A DNA stretch of 64,000 bases from assembly GCA_001414345.1 (NCBI GenBank), contig LLCB01000084.1, positions 62,001 to 126,000 on the forward strand. The letters are read 5' to 3'. Numbering within the stretch: the stretch's first letter is position 1; every line of letters starts with the position of its first letter. Source of the stretch: Hymenoscyphus infarciens (lineage: Eukaryota; Ascomycota; Leotiomycetes; Helotiales; Helotiaceae). The notes under the pieces are model-generated. The model was not told the DNA's origin and made no database searches. It saw only the letters and a program-made list of their open reading frames with translations. A program made the position numbers and the translations under genes. This document shows positions 1-11,819 of the stretch, in pieces.

Positions 1-1656
1 ATGGCCTAGATGAATTTGAAGAAACTCACCATTACGAGTAGAAAGCTTTTATTGAGATTCCCACAAGTTGGACTACTGCATCGCCGAGTGAGGTCAAATC
101 TTGCGTTTCTAGTAGGGGATAAAATGCATTTCTCCTTGGATTTCCCAAATACTGAAGAACTTGACCAGACGAAGAATGACATGAGCATTTACACCGGCAA
201 CAAACTCCCGACTCTCCCCCCTAGAGAGTCTGAATCCTGGTGAGGAAAATCATCGAAAAAGGAAACGGGATCTTTCTCTAGGTAGCCTTGGTACTGAGGT
301 CCCTCCGAGAGCTCATAGATGATGGCTGTGATCTTATGACACGTCAAGGAAGACTAGACCACTACCCTCAGAATTAGAGGACTTGTTCATTCACCTTCTT
401 ATGTCGTTGGAAAAATCCTCTCGTATGAAGACATATCAGCTGTTTGCAATTGCTTTGGTAGTTGACACGAAACTCAGCGTACCCACACTAGTATACTCCT
501 TTCTGAATGACTTTGTAAAAGACCCAGCTTTTGCACTTAGTATTGTGTTTCCCTATTTCTATTGACTCTCCTATGAAGAAAAAGAAAAGCCATAAATCGG
601 TCCGGCTGGAAAAGAGTTAAGGATTGTAGTCATATTCACATGTTTTTGTTAGGTATATTATTTTTGAAACGCGTTCAGCATTTCCATGGCGCTAGCTCAT
701 GTCTATTTTCAAGATATTTATAGCTTACTATAGCCCTTTTACTGACAAGATTACTCTAAATATATATCTGATTGAAAAAAACCATTGAGAAGCGGTAGGC
801 TATGGCAAAAGAAATCCAGTGGGATTGGTTCGCTATAGTATTTTACTGCTATGGACAAAATCTATTGCCACTCCAGTTTGAAATACATGACTTAAACTCT
901 TCATTGATTCGCTTTCTCATATAGTCTCCACTAACTTCCTCCGCAGGTTGACACTGGCGACGAAGACTATTCAAGCGAGGTCTCTGTGTTTACAACACTT
1001 CCACGTATGAAGGCCATGTCTTGTTTCTTTCAATAAATCATAGAACTAACATGTATGAAAGACCAAGTAAAAGCCAAACCCTGAACTTAGCATGTCCCTG
1101 AGTTGAAGATTAAAGTAATCTTCTTCAGTTAAAATGTGGTAACCGGAGGCATTCACTTCCACATTGCCAGGCGCCTGAAATCTACCTTGAACTTCTCTAG
1201 ACTATGACTCAAAGAACCTTCTAGACATTTGCATGTGTTTTTGCCCTAGCTAAGCACACATAATAAGGCTGCCACTAAGCCTGAAAAGGAAATCGTCTTG
1301 ACGCGTTCTGCTGGTGAAAGAGGACTGGTTGCTCCATCAACAGTAGTATACTTGCACCCCTCCTCCTACAAAAGCCCCGTGAATTGTGATCAGAGGGTAT
1401 GTAGGTGTTGGTTTGACGACCTGCTTACAGGGGTATCTCAGGTATAAAGATCTTCTGTTACCACACTGGAACCCTTTCTTGTTTCCTACTAACATTAACA
1501 TTTCAGGCTTGTGTGACTACAACACAACATAGACAAGAGCATTCCATCAACACCATCTTTAGACTAAAGGCAAGTTACTCAACCCACACCTTGAGTCATT
1601 ATTTCTAACAAGTGATAGTCAAGAGCAGCAAGTCTGTACAACATATATCAAGAATT
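1..1656. other. Gene-free left flank
   Basis: Normal base composition with only short frames that show no recognisable domain, no convincing splice pairs and no repeat structure. It may hold the 3' part of a gene beyond the window edge and the promoter of the gene at 1657. I see nothing else in it. Confidence 0.5.
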
Positions 1657-2611
1657 ATGCCACCCCAGCCCCGCACCACCGTGTCTCTTGGAGACATCAT
1701 TGACAAAGCCATGCCGGAGAAGAAAGCAACAACTAGTCCCTTTGAGGTCCCCGTCGACTATGTTCCAGACCGCAAGAACAGCGTCACCAGCAGCAATACC
1801 CTGGATTCAGGTGCCAAGTTTATCCCGAGCTTTCAACGACCAAAGGAGGAAGCCCAATTTGGACCACGTGTAAAGCGAGGTGATGGAACCCACCAAGCTA
1901 TTACTGTCTCGGATGGTGGCAAGACTATCAAGGCTGAAGTTAACTTCAAGGTATGCAAGTTCTTTCATCGTCCACGTCCTCGAAACTATCAAGAGGATCT
2001 CTCATCCTATTCTCTGCTCTCGGTTCTCGACCTGACCGTAGAGGAATCACACTAATTCATCACAGTGGGAGAGCCCCATCACAGTCCTTCGTTGCAACGA
2101 GGAAGGAGGAAACTGTTACATGGACTATGGCCTCTTAGGAGCCCTCAAACTCCACAAGGAAGCCGCCAAGAACGTCACTATCACCTTGTTCTACCAACAC
2201 ATCGATGAGGAAAGCATCGACCTCAAATTCGCCCAAACTGACTACATCAACAAGCTGGTCAACATCCTCAAGCACTTCAACAAGCTCGAGCTCTTGAAGG
2301 TCGCCATCACCACACAAACTGGCAAGATGGAATGGGACCAAACCCAAGCTTTCTCATGCTTTTATCGCCTTGATGTTCCGAAATGGGAGTTCTGGTTGAA
2401 GCAGAACGATGCGAACTTCCAACGCCTTTATGAAGGTAGTCCCCTGGAGCGACGTTTGGCGGGATTAGTCAAGGCTAAGGCTAGGAGAGTCAAGGAACGA
2501 AAGGGCAGAGAGCAAAAGGAGGAGATCAAGGCGCAATTGGCTAAGGTTGGAGCCGAGAAGGCACGATTGGAGAAGGAGATCAAGGAGAAGACCCAAGGAG
2601 CGAAAAAATGA
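1657..2611 (+). CDS. Hypothetical protein with C-terminal Lys/Glu-rich coiled coil (spliced, 279 aa)
   Basis: Two exons, 1657-1950 and 2066-2611, joined across a 115-nt intron (GTATGC donor, CACAG acceptor, ACTAAT-like branch site); 98 plus 181 codons stay in frame. I chose the ATG at 1657 (MPPQPRTTVSL); the same frame is open upstream to 1612 but without an ATG. The first 100 residues are polar and probably disordered. The middle (about 100-215) is a folded region rich in aromatic and hydrophobic residues. The last 50 residues alternate Lys, Glu and Arg (for example KERKGREQKEEIK) and should form a basic helix or coiled coil. There is no signal peptide or membrane segment. I do not recognise the family; the tail would suit nuclear or RNA-associated work, but that is a guess. 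Confidence 0.8.
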
Positions 2612-3577
2612 GTTTCTTCTGCTTAGATCTGGAGTGGCTTTTGTAGGCGTTGGTGGTCAGGTGTTTATGCCTAGACCCATGGCATTGAGGTGCTAATTTG
2701 ATTTGGGAGGGGCGTATCTAGACTTAGATACTTCATAATATGATCTGATCTCTGATCTGAATCTATGTTTCCTAATTGTGAGTGATGTTTTAGTGTCGTG
2801 AAGTCCTTGTCTACTGAAATGAGTAATGTTGTCGTTCTCCTTTGTGCAGTCGAAATCTCAGAACTAATTGAATTCAATGCTTTCTCGTAGTTTTAGTTTC
2901 ATGGGCGCCAATTACACGTACATGCGAGAGTAAACCTGGAAATAAAATTGCCCAAGGTCGTGCCGTGAAGAGCAAATATTCCATTCCCTAGATATAGAAT
3001 TTCTCCCGGTACCGACAAGATCGTTATCAGCCAAGAAGATTCATCACTGGCATGAATGAAGAGACATTTTGATGCAACTATCAAGTGTTTCAAATCATTT
3101 CGAGTAGCTAAATTGCTATGGTTTTTCGTTTGTGACTAGGCTCTCACCAAGGCATGACCACGCTCGCCAGAGACCGAGACCTAATCAAGAGTGGGATATC
3201 ATCACCTCTTCATATCCCAACATTGCGTGCTGAAAATGATGAACATCCTTGCTGATGATGGGACCATCTAGAGAAGAGTTGCATCGGAACTCAAATCAGG
3301 TATGAAAAGTATGCCTGTGGTGCTCAAATCAAGGAGGGCTGATTCGTCAAGTTAAAGTACACTTCCAATTTTAACACTTCCGCACTTCCGCGTATGAAGC
3401 CATCTGCAATGCTGTGTAACTGAGGCCTTCAGCCAATGAATGCTATGGACGTCATGAGGGGTTGGTATCCTGAATTCTTGACTCCACCGTGGAGTCGGAA
3501 GTCGTGAAGAATAGAGATTCTTGCAATTAAGATTTCGAGACCTGACTCCATTCTATTTTCGCTGTCTTCTTGTCGTA
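2612..3577. other. Intergenic region
   Basis: Contains the 3' flank of the preceding gene and the promoter of the dioxygenase gene. No supported ORF, repeat or RNA gene. Confidence 0.5.
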
Positions 3578-4896
3578 ATGCCTTCAGTCACCCCAATAGA
3601 CCCCATCCCAAAATGGCAGCGTCCACCACCAACTAAACACAATCTTTCATGGGCCGACATAGCAATAATTGATCTCTCAACCTTCGACAAACCAGGCGGG
3701 AAAGAAGAACTAGCTGAAGAGCTTCGACATGCCGTCCGTACTTATACCCAAATACCCCCAAATATCTTACTGACTTTAATCTGTAGGTACAAACCACAGG
3801 ATTCTTCAGCGTCGTCGGAACCGGCTTCACAGACGAGGAAGTAACGCGACAATACACCATCGCCGAAGCGTTCTTCAATCTGCCGAATGAGGAGAGGGAT
3901 AAACCAGGATTGCGATGTGATTTCGGGAAGGGAAATTATTTTGGTTTCCGTGCTGTGAGTTCTCTGGTAGAAGGCATTTGGCAATCGCACGGGCTGATGT
4001 TGGATAGTCTGGTGAGAAGAAAGTTATGGGGACTGAGGTTCTGGATAATGTTGAAAGTGTAAGCTTCGCGACGGCCAATTGGAGGAGAGGGATGTGATAT
4101 TAACATGGGAGAAGTGGAATTTTCCAAAATATATACCGGAATTGGCACATGAACCACGACATCCCTTCTTGGAAAAGTATGAAGCTGAAATTGAGGACTT
4201 CTCTCGAGTAAGAATCTGCCAACATCCGTTCATGAACGATACTAAACATCCCAGCGATCCCTCGCCGTAGCAGCAAAAATCTTCACACTCTTCGCCCTAA
4301 TCCTCGAACTCCCCCAAGATTACTTTTCCTCAAAACACGAATACTCATCGAAATCCGAAGACCACCTCCGCTACATGATATATCGACCCCGTTCCGCAAC
4401 CCAAGATGCATTAGTGGACAACTCCTGGTCGCGAGCACATACAGATTTCGGTTCGTTGACATTACTTTGGAGCCAAAATGTAGCAGGCCTACAGATCAAA
4501 ACCAAAGAGGGAGAATGGAAGTACGTCCCCCCAGTCGATGGGGGAATAATATGCAATGTTGGGGACGCGATGCAATTCTGGTCTGCGGGGTATTTGAAAT
4601 CTACAACTCATCGAGTTACGAGACCTCCTCCTGATCAGGACCATATTCATCGATTGGGTTTGTTTTATTTTGTGAGACCGGGGGATGAGGTTGATATTGC
4701 TCCAGCCCCATCACCATTGTTGGCGAGACTTGGTCTGATAAAATCGAGTCATGATGGGGAAGTTCGAGAGAAGGTGACTGGTCTACAATATGTTAGGGAA
4801 AGAGTTCGGAATTATCATGATCATACAAATTATGAGGATAGAAAAGGTAAGACGTTCAAGGTTGGGGATTTGGAGATTGAAGACGAAGCTGTGTAG
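3578..4896 (+). CDS. 2-oxoglutarate/Fe(II)-dependent dioxygenase, isopenicillin N synthase-like (370 aa, five exons)
   Basis: Proposed exons 3578-3733, 3787-3954, 4008-4058, 4112-4207 and 4255-4896, all phase 0. The joined protein has the N-terminal DIOX_N pattern (a TTGFFSVVGTGF stretch near residues 55-67) and a C-terminal jelly roll with the iron-binding triad: H219 and D221 in SRAHTDFGS, and distal H276 in STTHRVTRP. R290 sits where the 2OG-binding Arg of the RxS motif is expected, although Ser is replaced by Gly. The family oxidises small molecules, often in secondary metabolism, using O2 and 2-oxoglutarate; the substrate is not predictable. It is cytosolic, with no signal peptide. The first donor (GTCCGT) is unusual but gives the family-consistent join; a GTACTT donor 4 nt downstream fits worse. 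The intron at 4059 could end at 4111 or 4114. Confidence 0.88.
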
Positions 4897-7800
4897 CGAT
4901 AACAAACACCGGCTCACCGGATGGCTTCCAAGTAGAAAAGTATAGGCCTTCGAGTACCAGGGAAGCGTCGTGGAGAACACCAGCGTTCATAGCAACAATC
5001 GTAACCCATTTTCAAACTCCCGGAGAAGCACTTGAGTTTTCCGACGGGTTGAGGCGTTGATGAACGGGATTGACTCTCCTTCCACTTATCGCCAGTTTGA
5101 GCTTCATCTCACAATGGCACGCAGAAGAGAACCCCCCTTCGGATTCCTCTCCTCCGATAATGAAGCCAGTTGGCTATCTCCACCCTCTTCTTCTCTAACT
5201 TTTTCGTTGTCGAGTAAGCCGCAAGTAAGCTAGGAAGCTTGACCGAGTCCCAGCAACTCACGTGCGTTTTGATGACATAGAAAACATATCCTGCTGGTAG
5301 GAGCTTGATTGCGTATTTTTTCTCAAGGGTTTACAAGGAATGAGAGGAGTTGGTGTTCTGTCCTCAGCCACAGCGGCTTGCGCCACACTTTCCAGCCCCC
5401 TTTCCCCAGCATTTTTAGAGAACGTTGAAAGCAATCACAACAAATCAACCCGCCATCTACAAAGTACTGCGACCTTGCTAGGTTATTATCCTAGCTATCT
5501 ATTGATAGTCAATTGTTCGAATCTACTACGATTGATAGTGCCAACACCTGACCCAAAAGAGCGCCCCTTAATTGATTTCTGCTCAATTCTTAGGTTTCTA
5601 AGCTTCAATATTGGGATTGCCTATAAGAACCACGGTTAGACCACGGTCCCACCGTGGTCCCTCCTAGGTGCTCCGTAGTTGAAGGAGAATACTAAGGAAA
5701 TAGGTACGAGACTATCACTAGTTTACTACTTCAGCTTTTTGCTATATAAGATAATAAGAATTAGATCTTTGTTCTCGGATGCGGTTTCTGAAAGTGGGTT
5801 CTTCTAGATATATGCTATTACGTTTGCTTGGGCTCGACTTCTTCGGGTTTCTCGACGAATTGAGTATCGAGGTAACCAAGTTGGTATTATATTCTGTGGG
5901 GGCTTGAACAAATTACATCTGCCTGAGGTAAGACTGAGTTAATTTGAATTCTAGGTTCGAGGGGTCAATTTCAAGAGGTCGTCCCTTCTCTAACTTCAAT
6001 GACTTATCTACCTTAGCATCCTTCAACCAACCAGATGCGACACGATACCAAAGCCACGTCTTCCTTCTCTCTTAACTCGAGCCAGGTGGAATCCTGAAAT
6101 TCCAAAAAAAAAAAAAAAAAAAATATAAAAAAAATAACTGATAACGCGCGGAAGAAAAGCCATGCTTGAATCCTGGGTCATTTTGATACTCTACAAGCTC
6201 GCTGGAGGAGTACTCAGTGTAACGAAGGGATAGATCTGAGCAGTGTTGAGGAATTCGACTACGTTTACTATCTTGATGTCAGTTCTTGCCTGGCTTGCTC
6301 CTTCCCTCTCATCCCGACGCCATGTCACCCTAACCCACCCACCTAGTTATGAAGAGAAGAACGATTTTCACCACATCCAGAGTATCTTAACCTCCCTCCC
6401 CCTCTACATATATATGATTTTTCGTACATTCGTCGAAAGCGAAGCGCGGGGGAGATATCGAGTATCTACGAATTATCAACGCGGAGAGCAGATTTATAAG
6501 GCTTATCTCGCTATGAATTCTCAAGGCTAAAGAGTAAGTCGCGAGTAAGCTGATATTTGATGTTTTACTCGATGCCCAATGGCTCACTGGTTGCGATTTT
6601 ATTTCTGTTTGGCTTACTTATCATGTTGCGGCTTACTGTGCAAATTCTAGGAGGCTAAAAAGTCGTAGCGAGTTAAGTTCGAGTTACATAAAAACTTGGA
6701 TTGACTCCTTTGTGTTTTTTGGGCGTCTCTACGGGGTATCTTTGTTGAGAGTATTCATTGTCTGAGATGACTACCTTGATTGACCGGGTCGAGGTTAATC
6801 TCAACCTTATCATATTACCTCGAACTTGGCTTGTCTCTCTATGGTATGATGAGAGAGAAGAAGGGGATGGAAAGCACGACTCCTGGTTTAGATCAAGGGG
6901 TTCTGAGCTAAAACAATAGTTCCTTCTATACGCTTCCCAGTAGTCTAGACCCGATGACCCGGAATTAAATTGAGCGATTTTCGAAGAAACGGAGTTTAAG
7001 TCTGTTACTAAAGAAGAATTGAGGAGGTTGGGAAAAGGCGGGGAGTTGTGGCTGGTAAAAGTTCACTACAACACCACACCCACAGTCCTTTCCCGAAGCG
7101 ACCTTTTACTTGCAATCTACAATTACCAAACGATAAACACTCAACCCACCAGATCCAAACAACGAGTCGTGATACCGACGCCAGTCTTTCAATGAAGAGA
7201 TTTTCAATACCTACTCGGACTTTAAAGGCAACTATATGGCTATGGACCATGGTTGAGCCATGTTCCAACCTTGGTCTTCCTGAAGTTTCCTCACTGGAAA
7301 TGATCCGAATGTTTCTAGGAGGATGGGTTTACTCTCAATGCCGTTCCTTCCCCGGCTTGACCTCGTTGACGTCGTCCCTCGGCTGGACTGGCCCAAAACT
7401 CGAGGTTGCTCTTACACTTTCAATACGATCTCGCGCTACGCGACGAGATTAAGAAAGGAAGCCACGAGTTTGAAGCGAGTGAGACGGAATTTGAGTTCGC
7501 CTCATCACTCACCTCGTGCCATTTGACATGTATGTGCTGAGAGTACTCTTCCCCTCGCACTCTCCATATGCATGGTTTTCTCCCATCGGAAAACGAATTG
7601 GGGAAATATAGAGTTAAGCCTTAAGAATGATGTGGAAGTAACTTTCAAGGAATCTAGGAAGCTCGAAATGGGAGATCCTTTGAAGAATCGCAGCTATGCT
7701 TGCTTGCTTGCCACCCAAGAATTCCGATTTTTTATAAGCCTTGTTGAAGGGATACTCCGGTAGTAATTGATGTGAACGATAAGAGATTTGCTGGGTGGGA

Positions 7801-8652
7801 ATATTTCCTTTCCCTGACTTGACCAACTTGATGGTGTCGATGGGGTTGATCCCACGGTCACATTTTTCTCTTGTCTTGAACCTCCACTAGCTTCGTCTGT
7901 CGATAGGTAGTATGACGAGAGCGTTTTTAAGAACGGTAGGAACGACTCTGGGTCGTATCTAGACTGTAAATTGTGACCACGGATCCTAGCCTCCCTTCTC
8001 AATTCCAGCCCAGCTACAACACCAACAGCTTGCAACTAACAAAACCACGATTTATCGCCACTTTCTAGTTCCAATACTCCCGGATATTTGATTTACATCG
8101 CGCAAATCAATCGCGATCGAAAGTCCGGAATTTCGAGTTTGACAATTGAGGCTGTCTGTAAGAACCCACGGATCCCATCAAAGTGTTCTGTAGTCGAAGG
8201 ACAATACGGAGAAAACGGCTAAACATTCGTTAAGAATCAAGATGCTTCTTACTTCCGCTTTGTTGTGCGATGTATGTGAGCCTCATTTGTGCGCTCATAG
8301 TTTGTGAGATCAAGCTTCGGGTTAAATCTTTGCCACTCAGGGGCCTGATAGATGGAATTTGCCATGCGATCTGTGGTGAGCAACATCCTTTGTTTTGTTT
8401 TAGATGTTTAGATCAACTTGCGGCGAATCCATCTTCCTAATCTTGAAGCTGGAGAGGATGTGTATAGTAAAGATTGTTCCCAGGTACAATTTCTGTTCTT
8501 GCCATCCCTCACACCAGTGTCAGTCTTTCATGGAGTCTTTCATTTATACACTCTCTTGATAGCTCTTATATTATTCTTTATTTTGAATTGTTTACAATCA
8601 TACTGAGAAACACATACTTCATTCTTCAACGAGACACTCTCACCTCACCACG
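4897..8652. other. Long gene-free stretch
   Basis: About 3.7 kb with only short frames of no recognisable content. It holds a 20-nt A run at 6104-6123 and two diverged similar segments (about 5650-5700 and 8180-8220). Neither shows a complete mobile element. It may contain unrecognised decayed genes. Confidence 0.4.
6104..6123. repeat. Poly(A) tract
   Basis: A run of 20 A followed by a second A-rich stretch to about 6135. It could be the tail of an old LINE-like or retrocopy insertion, but no coding remnant is visible upstream, so a simple homopolymer is the safe call. Confidence 0.7.
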
Positions 8653-9746
8653 ATGGTGAACCCAGTGCTAAAAGCGACTCTGTTCGCCACATTCCTATCA
8701 ACATGCACCGCTCTCAAATGGGGCGAAATCAAACCATACGGCGATGCCCAATGCAAAAATGAATTGAGATACAGCTTCAAAGAAGATCCCCTGAATACAG
8801 TTAAGGAAAAGGTGTGGGAGCCGTGAATGTTGAAGACAAATGGAAGTGATACAATGAGACAAACTTCGAAAACGAGACCGCCCCCAATGGTTGGATTGAA
8901 AACTGGGTATATTGGGATACTGGACCCATTCCCAGCGGTTGCAGTGTTGTTTTTATGGATCTATATGCTGGAGCTGTTGAGTATATTCTAGGTCATTCTG
9001 CGATAATTGCCTTGTGTATATGCTGAACTCAGAACTTGTTAAATTTTTTTGCTTTGTTTCCACAACGGAATTCTATAGATCACGAAATAGTGACAAACTG
9101 TTCCAGACCTCCTGCTTAACACTCCAGTTGAAGAAGAAATAGCCGCTTGCTTCCGTGAAAAACTGTGGTTCCAGTTAGCATACTACTACCTCCCCTTCAC
9201 CAGTGGTTTGCTTTCCGCCCTTACAGCTGTTCATGCTAGGATTCACCCATATAGTGTAACTGGTCCTTGTCATGAGCTTTGCCAAGCCTTCTCCCCACAA
9301 CTGGCTATAATGTGTGAGCTTGTGCCTCCAATTACTTTTTTTTGGGACAACTTATTTCTACCAGCAAGAGATCCATCTCACAATAACCTTTCATTAAGCG
9401 GCATCACCAAAAGTCAACGAATATTCTTGTCCCAAGGTTGTGGGGCATCAACTTTCACCATCGTGCAAATTGGTGCAACCTTGCGTACCATGTATCAAAA
9501 CCTCCCATCAAGGTTAGAACATTACCCACATATACCCATGTTGGTTTCTAGCTAACACTTTGTATAGGAAGTGACAATGAAACTCATCAACAACAAGAAT
9601 GGATTGTTAATTTGAAAGAAGGTCTGCCAGGGGTTCATTTACCAGCACACATATGGAATCATTGTGAGGGACCTTTCTATCTTACAACTGATGGCCCCGA
9701 GAATTGTCGTCAGGCTGATGAAACTGAACCTCTATGGTATAATCCA
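8653..9746 (+). pseudogene. Decayed small secreted protein gene
   Basis: The ATG at 8653 opens a frame with a typical signal peptide (MVNPVLKATLFATFLSTCTA) and a mature start with Cys and Trp. After codon 52 the frame is lost. One inserted base would restore a downstream frame that has a single TGA before NETNFENETAPNGW and runs to about 8990. A related-looking frame resumes from about 9410 (LSQGCGASTF) across a likely intron at about 9516-9570 to a Cys-containing stretch ending near 9746. Two independent lesions in the first part suggest a pseudogene, though one could be a sequence error. The family is not recognised. The last part abuts the 2EXR gene, and an intron at about 9749-9804 could even join the two frames. 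Confidence 0.45.
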
Positions 9747-9871
9747 GGTACGTACAGTATTATTCATTTCATCCACAAATATTCTTGCTGATCAGGTTTT
9801 TAGATCATTGGGAGATTGTAACAAAGCCAACATTTGCTTCTGGACGACCATGCCAAAGCATCGAAACCCCC

Positions 9872-11056
9872 ATGGATTTCTCACCATGGAAACGAGGATT
9901 ACGACAGATCTGTTGGCCTAGAAAAGAAGCCCCATTGGAGCAGTTTACTCCTTTCTCGCGTCTACCAAAAGAGCTACGAGTCACAATCTGGGAGAATGCA
10001 CATCCACCGCCAAAGCTTTTCCGCACTTGGGGTTGTTTGAAACCACTACCTTCTGAAATACTGAAATGGTTTCAACATCTCCATACATGCGATGAGTCTC
10101 GGTCTGCCTTCCTGTTCCACTACCAAAAAGTGCAACCCGGCTTTATTCAAGCGAATTCTATACCAATCGCAGAAGACCTCTACCTACCACCCTATATCGA
10201 CCCACGACGTGATACTTTCCTCGTGAACGCCCAGAGCATGATTTTACCAGAAGGAAATGGTCGAGGATTCGACTCTTCTGAAATCGAAAACGTTGCTTTC
10301 TTGAACGAACATATCGATAGTGTCAGAGACATCAATGAATCCATTTGGGAGTTGGCAGCAAAGCACTATCCTTCTATCAGAAGCCTAACTGTTGTTGTGG
10401 GAAAAGACCAAGGGATATATAAACCCTTCAAGCCACGCCTTATGGAAATCACCCTTGATATAGACGCTCTTGAGAGTAGCTGCTTTCCTATGGTGTATCC
10501 TTTTCCCACCCACCAATTTGATTGGACCTTAGCAACATATCATCAGTTGCGGCAAGAATTTGACTCAGACTTTGCTAAGGACAGAAATAGAGGGAAGAAG
10601 ACGATTCCATTTAATGTTTCTTTGCTTTGCTGGGAGGAGCCCGAGGAGATCAAATACGGAGAAATATGTTTTTTGGTCCCAAAATCTGGTTACTACCTTC
10701 CATATAAGTTCAATGAAGCACACTTCATGGTAAAGCCAGCGCAATGCTGTTCGCCCAGATTTGTCAGATTTGGGCATATTCTCGATGGTTTCCAGGGGAT
10801 CTTTATTCGTAACAACATCATGGACTCCATTTACGATGGGATCGTGGAACTTTTCAGAGAGAAGCAGGAGATGAAAGACATTGGAGAGGTACACAAGTGC
10901 GATTGTTGTTCAATCGGTAACCATTTGGTTCCAATTGTTAACCACGAGCTAGTTGAGCGATGTTTTTCTTGTCAAGGTGTTCTGAGAATAAATCCTCCAC
11001 TATATAGCACTTGCACTTGTGGTAGAGACTGGGACCCTGCCTGGGATGACAACTAA
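9872..11056 (+). CDS. 2EXR domain-containing protein (about 394 aa)
   Basis: A single open frame runs from 9785 to 11056; the first ATG is at 9872 (MDFSPWKRGL). About 25 residues in comes the fungal 2EXR signature FTPFSRLPKELRVTIWENA, which defines a large, poorly characterised family of filamentous fungi. The rest is a globular acidic protein. Near the C-terminus there are two paired Cys clusters (HKCDCCSIG and CTCGRDWDP, with ERCFSCQG between), suggesting a small zinc site. There is no signal peptide or membrane segment. Function is unknown. The frame is open upstream of the ATG and could be fed by an intron from the decayed secreted-protein gene, so the true N-terminus is uncertain. The Copia element lies 68 bp beyond its stop. 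Confidence 0.8.
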   Translation: MDFSPWKRGLRQICWPRKEAPLEQFTPFSRLPKELRVTIWENAHPPPKLFRTWGCLKPLPSEILKWFQHLHTCDESRSAFLFHYQKVQPGFIQANSIPIAEDLYLPPYIDPRRDTFLVNAQSMILPEGNGRGFDSSEIENVAFLNEHIDSVRDINESIWELAAKHYPSIRSLTVVVGKDQGIYKPFKPRLMEITLDIDALESSCFPMVYPFPTHQFDWTLATYHQLRQEFDSDFAKDRNRGKKTIPFNVSLLCWEEPEEIKYGEICFLVPKSGYYLPYKFNEAHFMVKPAQCCSPRFVRFGHILDGFQGIFIRNNIMDSIYDGIVELFREKQEMKDIGEVHKCDCCSIGNHLVPIVNHELVERCFSCQGVLRINPPLYSTCTCGRDWDPAWDDN

Positions 11057-11124
11057 GATTAAGTGATAGGACAGAACCCAGGAAAGTAGAAGCGTCTGAA
11101 TGAAGGGGATAGTAGTCAGTATTG

Positions 11125-11254
11125 TGTTGAACATCTGTACCTGTCACGTGATGTAGGTCTTCCTAAACCCTCTTGTATATAAGTAGAGAGCAATTCCCCT
11201 CTAGAATTATTTAAGTAATATAATTATATTAAACCTTATACTATCCTTTTAATA
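11125..11254 (+). repeat. 5' LTR of Copia copy 1
   Basis: 130 bp, TGTTGAAC at the outer end. A TATATAAG box lies inside. The outer (left) third is unmutated while the inner end has become TTTTAATA where the other copies show TTTCAACA. Confidence 0.95.
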
Positions 11255-11255
11255 A

Positions 11256-11267
11256 GTTATAAGCTTA
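11256..11267 (+). other. Primer-binding site of Copia copy 1
   Basis: GTTATAAGCTTA, one base after the LTR, matches a RIP-mutated complement of the initiator tRNA-Met anticodon region (GTTATGAGCC). Copia-group elements are known to prime with a half tRNA-iMet. The same motif recurs in copy 2 and after the LTR at 58776. Confidence 0.6.
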
Positions 11268-11819
11268 GAATTCTACCCTAGACTTATTAATTAAATTACT
11301 ACTAAGTCTCTAAATAATTCCTTAACCTAGTATAAGCATGTTCTACTAATAGATATATAAGTTATTATAATTTAAAAATAGGATCTCTTATATCTATTAT
11401 ACCTAGTATTACTACTTTTAATTTATCTTAATATATATTATAATAAAAGTACTAAAGTATCTAAGTACTAAAATACTAGGTTAACCTCTAACCTAGCTTA
11501 TATAGCTCTCTAGTAGTAAAAAACTTAGTAACTTTAAAGAAGTTAAAAAACACTAACCTCTTAATATATTACCTAGATAGCTTATAAAATTATATTAATA
11601 TAAGTAAAAATTTTAAAATAAATATATTAGAAGAAATAAGGTCTTAGAAGATTACTAATAGCTAATTTAGTATAAGTTAAGAAAGGCTAGGAGTAGTCTT
11701 AAGAAGGCGCTTCCTAGCTTATCAAATAATAAAGAAGATAAGATAGTACTTATCTATATTATACTTTAGGCTTAATCTTTTTCTCTATTATACTTAAACT
11801 CTTTTTTAAACTTATCTTA

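Noticed and set aside
3738..3802. Alternative first intron of the dioxygenase starting GTACTT
   Set aside because: It needs a later acceptor and removes the conserved TTG before FFSVVG, so the GTCCGT donor fits the family better.
5340..5639. 99-codon open frame
   Set aside because: No domain, no splice partners, no composition signal; likely chance.
7048..7452. 134-codon open frame
   Set aside because: Starts at an alternative codon context, no domain or plausible continuation; likely chance.
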